Source: Butyricimonas faecalis (GTDB taxonomy: Bacteria; Bacteroidota; Bacteroidia; Bacteroidales; Marinifilaceae). From it: a stretch of DNA of 64,000 nt. Location: contig NZ_CP032819.1 in assembly GCF_003991565.1 (NCBI RefSeq), positions 3,162,001 to 3,226,000 on the forward strand, given 5' to 3'. Below the pieces are notes generated by a model that was not told where the DNA came from, searched no databases, and saw nothing but the letters and a program-made list of their open reading frames with translations. How positions within the stretch are numbered: position 1 is the first letter of the stretch; every line of letters begins with the position of its first letter. Shown here piece after piece: positions 18,601-25,303 of this stretch. Made by a program: the position numbers and the translations under genes.

Positions 18601-19984
18601 CGGGGAGTTCCCGAAAAAGGTCAGCTACACGCTTTGGTCCGGAGAATTTATTGAAACGGGTGGAGCCACGATTGCTCAAGTGTTGTATATGCTTGGCGTG
18701 GAACCCGTGCGGGATGCTTTCGGACGGGTAAGCGATTTGAAATTAATCCCGTCGGCTGATTTGGGGCGTCCGCGTATTGACGTGGTTGTCCAGACTTCCG
18801 GGCAGTTGCGGGATATTGCCGCATCTCGTCTTTTCTTGGTGAATCGGGCCGTGGAGATGGCCGCGGCTGCCAAAGATGATCAATACGAGAATCAAGTGGC
18901 CGCCGGGGTACTGGAAGCGGAAAAGACGTTGATTGACAAGGGAATCTCTCCGAAAGATGCGCGTGAGATTTCAACTTTCCGGGTCTTCGGGGGTGCGAAT
19001 GGCGGTTACGGAGCCGGAATACAGGGGATGGTCGACGCCGGAGATCGTTGGGAAGATGAATCGGAAATAGCTGCAACCTATTTGAATAATATGGGTGCTT
19101 ATTACGGCAGCGAGAAAAACTGGGAAAAATTCCAGCAGTTTGCTTTTGAGGCCGCTTTGACCCGGACGGACGTGGTGGTTCAACCCCGGCAGAGTAACAC
19201 GTGGGGGGCGTTGAGTCTGGATCATGTGTACGAGTTTATGGGAGGCTTGAACCTGACAGTTCGTAACGTGACGGGAAAGGATCCGGATGCTTATTTCAGT
19301 GACTACCGGAACCGGAATAACAATAAAATGCAGGAAGTAAAAGAGGCGATCGGTGTGGAGTCGAGAACCACGATCTTTAACCCTTCTTATATCAAGGAGA
19401 AGATGAAAGGAGAAGCGACCTCGGCTGCCGGTTTTGCCGAAATTGTTCGTAACACTTACGGTTGGAACGTGATGAAACCTTCGGTGATCGATAACGAAAT
19501 GTGGGACGAGATTTACAACGTGTATGTAAAAGATAAATTTAACCTAGGGGTACAGGATTTCTTTGAGCAACAGAGTCCGGCAGCCTTACAGGAAATCACG
19601 GCTGTTATGATGGAGACGGCACGTAAAGGGATGTGGAAAGCCACGGAACAGCAATTGGCCGATTTATCGAAATTGCATACGGACCTGATTCAGAAGTATA
19701 AGCCGGCTTGTTCCGGATTTGTATGCGATAATGCCAAATTGCGTGATTTTATCGCATCTAAAGCAACTCCCGAAGTAGCCAAGCAATATCAGAACAGTAT
19801 AAAAAATGTACGGGAAGTGGCGGCAGATCAGTCCAAAGGTGTCGTGATGAAGAAGGATGAAATCGCTTCTGAGACACACAAACACACAAATAAGGTGAAT
19901 TCCGTTTGGATTGTTATCGGTGTTGTAGTAATTTTGGGTAGTCTGGCGGTTTTGATGCGTAAAAGACGTAGAAACAGAATGTAA
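15656..19984 (+). CDS. hmuS: HmuS-like CobN/magnesium-chelatase-family protein, membrane-anchored
   Basis: Large CobN/BchH-superfamily protein of 1,442 residues. CobN motifs include VVIMPQPAAGGGDNAFQIVHGTDVAPPHSY (about residues 483-512), FGTHGSLEFTPKK (about 533-545), and the later GRNLFAINAEE. Here it is not part of cobalamin synthesis: it sits in a haem operon, as HmuS does in P. gingivalis, where CobN-like proteins are thought to remove iron from haem. An N-terminal hydrophobic helix (4-26) and a C-terminal helix followed by RKRRRNRM indicate anchoring at both ends, with the body outside the cytoplasm. A methionine-rich, low-complexity insertion lies at about residues 787-875. The role is inferred from the family and operon. 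Confidence 0.87.
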   Translation: MKKKWLTLGCFLIVVLLGIWAYNVWFGTTKIAFVNFQTITMGGIAKANDNSFIKLQEVPVEELDRLSGFDMVFVNGMGLRVVEEQRQQIQKAADKGVLVYTTMATNPANNICTIDSVDQVALRGYLGSGGRRNYKNMLNYIRKNMDKKLISVEEPEAPIERASDVLYHVDLDKPGDELDFISVEEYEKYLKSKQLYKEGAKKIVVTGQMADATGLIDTLERMGYNVYPVLSLRRLLDFMREISPDAIINMAHGRLGDDVVKYLKERNILLFAPLTVNSLVEEWERDPMGMSGGFMSQSIVTPEIDGAIRTSALFAQYEDKEGLRHSFAVPSRLKTYVENIQKTLALKEKPNSEKRVVIYYYKGPGQSAMSAAGMEVVPSLYNLLKKMKEEGYRVENLPANSKELEKMIMAEGAVFGTYASGVMDHFLKESHPLLISKEEYESWVRQALRPEKYAEVVAAFGEFPGEYMSTADGKLGVSRIQFGNVVIMPQPAAGGGDNAFQIVHGTDVAPPHSYVAAYLWMQYGFKADAMIHFGTHGSLEFTPKKQAALCDLDWPDRLVGSVPHLYIYSIGDVGEGMIAKRRGYGVLQSYLTPPFMESNVRGIYRNLTERIKIYNQKAYPEKGTANSKEVEQAALSVKELAVSLGMHRELGLDSVLNVPYTEEEILKIENFADELAAEKVTGQLYTMGIPYEASRIESSVYSMSTDPIAYGLFGLDRLRGKADAGVLKRKTIFTERYLDPAKRLVQRLLDGRESVNDDFICQVAGISKEELAQAREIDQDRNTPKGMMAMMMAAAAKQPEITPVKKKESGLSMAGMMKNMMKRMGEGKTLEERLEIARKMGAPEEALKKMKAAMESENGEKGPDMSAMMQAMMGKKAKEYSKEEVNKALAIVEVERTLKNVNNYKRALQDSPEVELQSLMNALNGGYTAPSPGGDPIVNPNTLPTGRNLFAINAEETPTESAWEKGVQLAKSTIEMYRKRHNGEFPKKVSYTLWSGEFIETGGATIAQVLYMLGVEPVRDAFGRVSDLKLIPSADLGRPRIDVVVQTSGQLRDIAASRLFLVNRAVEMAAAAKDDQYENQVAAGVLEAEKTLIDKGISPKDAREISTFRVFGGANGGYGAGIQGMVDAGDRWEDESEIAATYLNNMGAYYGSEKNWEKFQQFAFEAALTRTDVVVQPRQSNTWGALSLDHVYEFMGGLNLTVRNVTGKDPDAYFSDYRNRNNNKMQEVKEAIGVESRTTIFNPSYIKEKMKGEATSAAGFAEIVRNTYGWNVMKPSVIDNEMWDEIYNVYVKDKFNLGVQDFFEQQSPAALQEITAVMMETARKGMWKATEQQLADLSKLHTDLIQKYKPACSGFVCDNAKLRDFIASKATPEVAKQYQNSIKNVREVAADQSKGVVMKKDEIASETHKHTNKVNSVWIVIGVVVILGSLAVLMRKRRRNRM

Positions 19985-19986
19985 TA

Positions 19987-20685
19987 ATGGACACAATTGT
20001 ATTGATATTAATATTACTGACGGCATTTAATTTTTTATTGAAACAAACCTTCTGGAAGCCAATAGCGGTGGGCGTCACTGCCGCTATTGCTGCCGTATTT
20101 GTGATTCTGGTGTGGCCTTATGCTATCGAACAATCAAAGACACAAATTGCTGATTGGTTGTCGGACAATCAATTGATGTTGGACACTTCCGTCGTGTTGA
20201 CCTTGGAGATTGTTTTGCAGATGGCATTCTGCCTGTTGGCTGTTCACGTGGCAAATTTCTCTCCGGTCAAAAGGCGTATGATGTGGGCATATCGTGTATT
20301 GTATTGGTTTCCGGGAGTTTTGATATTCCCGGTTCTGTTTTTCGGTTTGACCCAAGCGATATTCTCTTTTCCGGGAGTTTCATTTAAATTGATTGCCTGG
20401 CTGTTTGGCCTGTTTGTTTTCGTGGTTATTCCTGTGGGAAGATGGTTGGTCAGGTGGTTGTTGCCGGAAGAAGAGTTGCGTCTGGAATTGTTTTTCCTGA
20501 CGAATGCCTTGGTGGCAATTTTAGGAATTATTGCCACGGTAAACGGGAGAACGGCTGTAGATGGAGTAAGTGATGTGGACTGGTCGGCATTGACCGGCTG
20601 TATTATACTGTTTTTAGTGGGAGCTATTGTAGGGTGGATCGTGTATGTGATCAAAAGAAAACTAACTTTTAAATTGAGAAGATAA
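19987..20685 (+). CDS. hmuT: HmuT-like integral membrane protein of haem operon
   Basis: Protein of 232 residues with about six hydrophobic helices and short loops. No enzymatic motif is visible. It begins 2 bp after hmuS and overlaps hmuU by one base (TAATG), so it is translated as part of the hmu operon. The position between the CobN-like protein and the MotA/ExbB-like protein equals hmuT in P. gingivalis, and the name rests on that position. It probably forms an inner-membrane complex with HmuU and HmuV. Confidence 0.72.
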   Translation: MDTIVLILILLTAFNFLLKQTFWKPIAVGVTAAIAAVFVILVWPYAIEQSKTQIADWLSDNQLMLDTSVVLTLEIVLQMAFCLLAVHVANFSPVKRRMMWAYRVLYWFPGVLIFPVLFFGLTQAIFSFPGVSFKLIAWLFGLFVFVVIPVGRWLVRWLLPEEELRLELFFLTNALVAILGIIATVNGRTAVDGVSDVDWSALTGCIILFLVGAIVGWIVYVIKRKLTFKLRR

Positions 20686-21287
20686 TGAATGCTATTTCTG
20701 ATATCATGTTTTGGATTTCAACAGGATTGTTAGTACCTGTTATCGTGTTGTTGATTCTGTTGTTTTTTCGTTCCCTTTTACTGGTGGGGAGTTTCTTTGG
20801 CCAATATGTTTCTATTCGTAAGACGGATAAGGTGATCCGGGAGCAAATGGAAACATTGCACGTGGATAACGTGGATCATTTGGCAGAGAAATTACCGGAA
20901 AAGAGTAATTCTCTGGTCGTGATGTTTATGAAGCGCATCTTGGCAGAGCAACAGAATAAAGCACAAGTTCAACGCTTGTTGGCTAATTTCGAGATCGCGG
21001 CGGATAAGGACTTGGCAATATCCAAAACGTTGACAAAGTTAGGACCTATCTTAGGTTTGATGGGAACCTTGATTCCGATGGGACCTGCTTTGGTCGGTTT
21101 GTCCACGGGTGATATTGCCTCGATGGCCTATAATATGCAGGTCGCTTTTGCCACGACGGTGATCGGGTTAGTGGCCGGGGCCATCGGTTTCTTGACCCAG
21201 CAGGTAAAACAGCGTTGGTATTTGCAGGACATGACTAATTTGGAATGTCTCGTGGAAGTGTTGAATGAAAAGAATGAGAAGAGATGA
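20685..21287 (+). CDS. hmuU: HmuU-like MotA/TolQ/ExbB-family proton channel protein
   Basis: Protein of 200 residues with an N-terminal helix (10-38), a cytoplasmic loop, then two helices. The family core is visible as LAISKTLTKLGPILGLMGTLIPMGPALVGLSTGDIASMAYNMQVAFATTVIGLVAGAIGF (about 105-165), the MotA/TolQ/ExbB domain. In such systems the protein conducts protons and energizes an outer-membrane or periplasmic partner. It overlaps hmuT by 1 bp and hmuV by 4 bp (ATGA type). It probably energizes HmuR or HmuS instead of the canonical ExbB; this is inferred from the operon. Confidence 0.88.
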   Translation: MNAISDIMFWISTGLLVPVIVLLILLFFRSLLLVGSFFGQYVSIRKTDKVIREQMETLHVDNVDHLAEKLPEKSNSLVVMFMKRILAEQQNKAQVQRLLANFEIAADKDLAISKTLTKLGPILGLMGTLIPMGPALVGLSTGDIASMAYNMQVAFATTVIGLVAGAIGFLTQQVKQRWYLQDMTNLECLVEVLNEKNEKR

Positions 21288-21607
21288 AACGTAATCTGTT
21301 AAAAAAAGAAGAGGATAATGACCCGATTAGTGCGGTGTCGAATCTTTTTGATGTGGCGATGGTGTTTGCCGTGGCTCTGATGGTAGCGTTGGTGACAAGA
21401 TATAATATGACGGAGATGCTCTCGACAGAGGATTTCACGATGGTAAAAAATCCGGGAAAGGAAAATATGGAGATTATTACCAAGGAAGGGGAAAAGATAA
21501 ATCGCTACACGCCTTCGGAAGACCAAAACCAGTCGGGGAAACGCGGGAAGAAAGTGGGGATCGCGTATGAGCTTGAAAACGGAGAAATTATTTACGTTCC
21601 GGAGTAA
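21284..21607 (+). CDS. hmuV: HmuV-like DUF2149 membrane protein
   Basis: Protein of 107 residues with a single transmembrane segment (about 19-38) preceded by DDPISAVSNLFDVAMVFAVALMVALV and followed by a periplasmic tail. DUF2149 proteins pair with MotA/ExbB-like proteins and resemble ExbD/MotB in layout, including an acidic residue (Asp at about 22) at the start of the helix. It overlaps hmuU by 4 bp and ends the operon; a 12-bp-stem hairpin follows. Its likely role is the ExbD-like partner of HmuU. This is inferred from arrangement and topology. Confidence 0.8.
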   Translation: MKRNLLKKEEDNDPISAVSNLFDVAMVFAVALMVALVTRYNMTEMLSTEDFTMVKNPGKENMEIITKEGEKINRYTPSEDQNQSGKRGKKVGIAYELENGEIIYVPE

Positions 21608-21615
21608 ACTTTATA

Positions 21616-21660
21616 AGGTTCATAAAGTACACGTATCTATTTTACGGGCTTTATGAACCT
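21616..21660 (+). terminator. Hairpin ending the haem operon
   Basis: AGGTTCATAAAG (21616-21627) pairs perfectly with CTTTATGAACCT (21649-21660), with a 21-nt loop. The T-run after it is poor, so termination may be partial. It lies 9 bp after the hmuV stop. Confidence 0.6.
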
Positions 21661-21713
21661 CATGTACGTTATAATCTTATTTATGCTATATTTGTCGTGG
21701 AATAAAAATCATT

Positions 21714-23177
21714 GTGCCTGTGTCCACGAGTTTAGTTTTAACGGTTTTATTAGCTTATTTTTTATTGTTGATTCTGGTTGGCTTCGTGACGACCAGAAAA
21801 GTCAATAGTGAGATGTTTTTTACCGCAAACCGGAATTCCCCTTGGTATCTGGTGGCTTTCGGGATGATCGGGACAACGCTTTCCGGGGTGACGTTTATCT
21901 CTATCCCCGGGGAAGTCGGTAATACGCACTGGACTTACCTGACCTTGGTTTTCGGTAATTGCGTGGGATATATCGTGATTGCACTCGTGCTTTTGCCCTT
22001 GTTTTACAGGCAGCATTTGGTTTCTATATATTCTTGGTTGGGAACTCGTTTCGGGGAGAAGGCCCGGTTGACGGGTTCTTTCTTTTTTATCGTGTCGCAA
22101 CTCGTGGGGGCTTCCTTCCGGTTATTCTTGGTTGTCGGCGTGTTACAACTGGCATTCTTTGATGCTATAGGCGTGCCTTTCTGGCTGACCGTGTTTATCA
22201 CGATTGCCTTCGTGTGGATTTATACCGTGCGGGGAGGGATCAAGACAATCGTTTGGACCGATACATTGCAAACCGTGTTTATCCTGATCTCTGTCGGTTT
22301 GACAATCGTGGTGGTAAATAAGGCGTTGGATTTTAATTTCTCGTCAGCCCTTGCTGCTGTAAAGGAAAGTCCTCTTTCCAGGGTGTTTGATTTTGACTGG
22401 AGGTCCGGCCAGAACACGGTGAAACAGTTTTTGGCAGGAGTGGCGATCACGGTCTGTCTGAATGGGTTGGACCAGAACATGATGCAGAAGAACCTGACGT
22501 GTCGCTCCTTGCGGGAGTGTAAGACGAACATGTTTTCCTTCTCTTTTTTGTTTCTTGTGACGAACGTGTTGTTTCTGATGTTGGGGGCCTTGCTTTATAT
22601 ATATGCGGAAAGAGAAGGAATCGTGCTTCCCGGGAAGTCTGATGACGTGTTCCCGTTCCTTTCCCTGAATTATTTCGGGGCCACGGCCGGACTGTTTTTC
22701 TTGCTGGGAATAACTGCCGCGGCCTATTCTTCCGTCGATTCGTCATTAACGGCTTTGACGACCTCGTTCTGTATTGATTTTCTGAAAATAGATCCAGGTA
22801 ATAGAGAGGAGAAGAAAAAGCGGATCGGGGTACATATCGTGTTTTCGTTACTGATGATTTTCGTGGTTGTCCTCTTCCGTGAATTGAATAATTCGAGCGT
22901 CATATCATCTCTTTTTAAAGCAGTAGGCTATACGTATGGGCCTCTCCTGGGACTTTTCACATTCGGTCTGACGACAAAATATCAGGTACGGGAGAAATAT
23001 CTTCCTTGGGTCTGCTTGCTTTCACCGGTGCTCTCTTACGTGGTGAATTGTTACTCGGAACAACTCCTTTTCGGGTATAAATTCGGCTTCGAGATTCTCC
23101 TGCTTAATGGACTGCTTTGTTATCTGGGTTTACTATTGATTCGTGATAAGTTATCTGGTAAGCCTCTAAATGCTTAA
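21714..23177 (+). CDS. Sodium:solute symporter (SSS family)
   Basis: Integral membrane transporter of 487 residues with about 13 hydrophobic helices. Family landmarks include FFTANRNSPWYLVAFGMIGTTLSGVTFISIPG near the N-terminus, RGGIKTIVWTDTLQTVFIL around 165-185, and AAYSSVDSSLTALTTS around 340, where conserved serines help form the sodium site. The substrate is not clear; Bacteroidetes members of this subgroup are often called putative sialic acid or sugar symporters without evidence. GTG at 21714 gives MPVSTSLVL; another GTG at 21720 is possible. A hairpin separates it from the haem operon, so joint function with hmu is unproven. Confidence 0.88.
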   Translation: MPVSTSLVLTVLLAYFLLLILVGFVTTRKVNSEMFFTANRNSPWYLVAFGMIGTTLSGVTFISIPGEVGNTHWTYLTLVFGNCVGYIVIALVLLPLFYRQHLVSIYSWLGTRFGEKARLTGSFFFIVSQLVGASFRLFLVVGVLQLAFFDAIGVPFWLTVFITIAFVWIYTVRGGIKTIVWTDTLQTVFILISVGLTIVVVNKALDFNFSSALAAVKESPLSRVFDFDWRSGQNTVKQFLAGVAITVCLNGLDQNMMQKNLTCRSLRECKTNMFSFSFLFLVTNVLFLMLGALLYIYAEREGIVLPGKSDDVFPFLSLNYFGATAGLFFLLGITAAAYSSVDSSLTALTTSFCIDFLKIDPGNREEKKKRIGVHIVFSLLMIFVVVLFRELNNSSVISSLFKAVGYTYGPLLGLFTFGLTTKYQVREKYLPWVCLLSPVLSYVVNCYSEQLLFGYKFGFEILLLNGLLCYLGLLLIRDKLSGKPLNA

Positions 23178-23254
23178 TTATCGTTTTTTTTACTCAAATT
23201 CAATCGTCCCGTTGCCCATTGACGAAATCTTGTGGCAATGATAGAACGTATACG

Positions 23255-23381
23255 ATAGCCATCCTCCCTAACTCCTCCTTACACGGGAAGGAAAAAACGC
23301 TTGGCAATCAACCCTCTCCCTGTGTAAGGGGAAGTTGGAGGGGGTAGTTGTGATGCTGTCTAAAACTTGTTAGACAGTCCC
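23255..23381. repeat. Palindromic interspersed element, degraded copy 2
   Basis: Contains the two GC-rich hairpin cores (CTCCCTAACTCCTCCTTAC and CCTGTGTAAGGGGAAGTTGG) and a right terminal repeat ACTTGTTAGACAGTCCC ending at 23381. The left terminal repeat is not at the expected place. A short inverted CTGTCTAA (23356-23363) stands beside the right end and forms a hairpin with TTAGACAG (23370-23377). It follows the symporter gene. Confidence 0.6.
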
Positions 23382-23529
23382 ATGGTAGGTTCGTGGGGTA
23401 GCGAAAGAGTAGGAAATCCCTATACAAGTGAGGAAAATGGTTAAATAACGTATATACAAGGTGAAATTGGTGTTTTTGTATTCACTTGTTAATCAACTGT
23501 TTGTATGGGATTTTGAATCTTATTATAGG

Positions 23530-23669
23530 ATCGTTTAATGCGCTACAAATATAGTAAATTTTCGAATCTCGTAAATAAAAATAAATAATTTTTTCTTTTT
23601 AGTAATCAAGTGGTTGCATTTTTACGATTTCAGACAATTTGTTGTTAAGTGCTGGTATCATTAAACGAT
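23530..23669. promoter_or_regulatory. Possible invertible promoter segment upstream of capsule locus
   Basis: ATCGTTTAATG at 23530-23540 and its exact reverse complement CATTAAACGAT at 23659-23669 flank 118 bp. Between them, on the minus strand, TATATTTG (23553-23546) matches the TAnnTTTG promoter element and points away from the capsule genes. I see no equally good element pointing toward upxY. This resembles Bacteroides capsule promoters flanked by inverted repeats, seen here in the off orientation. The repeats are only 11 bp and no recombinase gene is in the window. Confidence 0.4.
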
Positions 23670-23730
23670 GATTTTTTGATATAAAAAATGGTTTAATGAG
23701 ACAGCTTTCGTGCCTCTATAATAAATATCA

Positions 23731-23875
23731 CTGTTTAAGTGGGGGGCGTGGGACACGTGGCAATAAATCGGGACCGGTAACAGGGTTAGTGCGCGAAGCG
23801 CGCCCGGCCGGGAAGCGTGAAGAAGGTTGTTTGAAATTCAATACAATCCCTTGACAAGGGAACATCAAAGGATAA
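23731..23875 (+). promoter_or_regulatory. GC-rich structured leader of upxY
   Basis: Before upxY the sequence turns abruptly from AT-rich to GC-rich. It holds small hairpins: CGTGGGACACG at about 23748-23758 and GCGCGAAGCGCG at about 23791-23802, enclosed by CCGG repeats at about 23774 and 23805. No gene is visible. In related loci the untranslated leader is the loading site for UpxY. Confidence 0.4.
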
Positions 23876-24397
23876 ATGGTTGACAATAACAAGATAAACT
23901 GGTACGTGGCTCACACTCGCGTGAATCAAGAGTTGTGGATAAAGAAGCGGCTTGACGAGCTGGGGATCGAGAATTTCCTGCCCCAGGAAGAGCAAGTCCG
24001 GGAAACGCCGCTGGGTCGTAAAACGATCCGGGTGCTCTTGATCCACGGGATGATTTTTATTCACACGGATAAAGCGACGAGTTTCTCGTTGATAAACGAC
24101 CACGGGCTGAATATCGTTTACCTGAAAGATATCGAGGGTCGTGGCTCGTTGATCGTTCCCGACAAGCAAATGCGCGATTTCATGTTCTTGCTTGATTTTT
24201 CCCCGGAGGGGGTGGAAGTGCTGAACAAGAACCTGAAGCGGGGAGACCGGGTACGAGTGATCAAGGGTCCCCTGCAGGGGCTGGAGGGCGAGCTGGTTCG
24301 CCTGATGGGGCACAAGCGGGTGGTTATCCGCCTGGAAGGCGTGGTGTCCATAGCGACGTCCTACATCCCGGGCTCCTTCCTGGAACGAGTAGAGTAG
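23876..24397 (+). CDS. UpxY-type NusG-family transcription antiterminator of capsule locus
   Basis: Specialized NusG/RfaH paralogue of 173 residues. The NGN domain covers about residues 8-105 (WYVAHTRVNQELWIKKRLDELGIENFLPQEE) and a KOW domain about 115-170 (LKRGDRVRVIKGPLQGLEGELVRLMGHKRVVIRL). UpxY proteins load onto RNA polymerase in the leader of their own capsule operon and allow it to read through terminators. Being first in the locus, 7 bp before the next gene, is the standard UpxY position. No UpxZ homologue is recognizable; the next gene stands in that place. GC content is high compared with the AT-rich block downstream. Confidence 0.9.
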   Translation: MVDNNKINWYVAHTRVNQELWIKKRLDELGIENFLPQEEQVRETPLGRKTIRVLLIHGMIFIHTDKATSFSLINDHGLNIVYLKDIEGRGSLIVPDKQMRDFMFLLDFSPEGVEVLNKNLKRGDRVRVIKGPLQGLEGELVRLMGHKRVVIRLEGVVSIATSYIPGSFLERVE

Positions 24398-24403
24398 AAA
24401 AAG

Positions 24404-25171
24404 ATGATGGAGAAAGGTTTATTTCATGAATTGTACGGTCGGCTACGGGAGGTAGATTTCCGCTCGTTTCCCCCCGACAAGCAGTCCGGTTACCTTCACG
24501 GTTACTTGACGGTTTACGCGATGGTACGGGTTTACCCGTGGCTGGAAGCCGATTTCGGCACCCCGCACGAGATACACGAGCGAGCGAAAGATATCGCCCG
24601 GCGGTACGAGGTGCTGGTTCGGAAGAAGGATCTCCCGGCGGATACCCGGGCCGGTTACGCGGCTGACTTGATGGACGTTTACCAGCTGCACTCGGATCTC
24701 GAATTCCTGGAGCAAGGAGTGGACGCGGCTTACGACATACTGACGCCGTGGGGAAGCGACAAGCTGGTGTTACCGTGCCGTACCCCGAACGCCTGCCGTT
24801 TGTTGTGTAATTGCTATTACTTCACGGGTGACGAGGAATGCGGGAAGTTGGCCGGCAAGCTGGTGACGGAAGCGCTGGGGTACACGCGGGGAAGTTACCG
24901 GGGCGACTTGCTTGACTGGTGGGAGGCGATTTGCCTGTACGATGACGTGATCGGCCTGCTGGAATTACCGCTTGAAGAACGGGAGCGGTTGAAGGGAGAG
25001 CGAGCCCGGTTGTCCGCCCGGGTCCGCCAGGTGGAGGACGAGATGATCGAGCAACTGGCACGCGAGGGGGAGTTTTCCCCCGCGGGTTCGGGACAAGTAT
25101 TTTACATCCTGGCGAAACGAGAGTTCGCTGCCCGCAACATGGAGTTTGAAAAGAAGAATAAATATATCTAA
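24404..25171 (+). CDS. Unknown helical protein, second gene of capsule locus
   Basis: I do not recognize this 255-residue protein. It is rich in helix-forming charged residues, lacks a signal peptide or membrane segment, and has cysteines clustered near residues 125-147 (PCRTPNACRLLCNCYYFTGDEECG). A repeat-like helical fold is possible. The C-terminal quarter (about 200-235) is a charged likely coiled coil. It follows upxY by 7 bp and precedes a terminator, so it shares the upxY transcript. In Bacteroides this position holds upxZ, which inhibits UpxY proteins of other loci; this protein is longer and not recognizably UpxZ. Tandem ATG codons stand at 24404 and 24407. Confidence 0.65.
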   Translation: MMEKGLFHELYGRLREVDFRSFPPDKQSGYLHGYLTVYAMVRVYPWLEADFGTPHEIHERAKDIARRYEVLVRKKDLPADTRAGYAADLMDVYQLHSDLEFLEQGVDAAYDILTPWGSDKLVLPCRTPNACRLLCNCYYFTGDEECGKLAGKLVTEALGYTRGSYRGDLLDWWEAICLYDDVIGLLELPLEERERLKGERARLSARVRQVEDEMIEQLAREGEFSPAGSGQVFYILAKREFAARNMEFEKKNKYI

Positions 25172-25218
25172 TTCACACTGGAGCATCAGCTCAAAACCAT
25201 TGTTTATGTATCAGTGCT

Positions 25219-25289
25219 GGCGTCTCCCTCCACCGTACTTCAATATGCCGGATCAAGCTATTAAATACTACCGGAGGGGGCGCCTTTTT
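25219..25289 (+). terminator. Intra-operon terminator or attenuator before the WbpM-like gene
   Basis: GGCGTCTCCCTCC (25219-25231) pairs with GGAGGGGGCGCC (25273-25284) with one wobble and one bulge, followed by TTTTT. The loop is 41 nt. It lies inside the capsule operon just after the antiterminator gene, where read-through would be needed. Confidence 0.7.
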
Positions 25290-25303
25290 AACATGATTCT
25301 AAA

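Noticed and set aside
23182..23529. Possible tRNA or small RNA gene in the spacer after the symporter
   Set aside because: No cloverleaf, no T-loop GTTCGA-type motif and no clear promoter-terminator pair; most is the palindromic element.
23786..24313. 175-codon minus-strand frame over upxY
   Set aside because: It overlaps the conserved NusG-like gene and lacks any family pattern.
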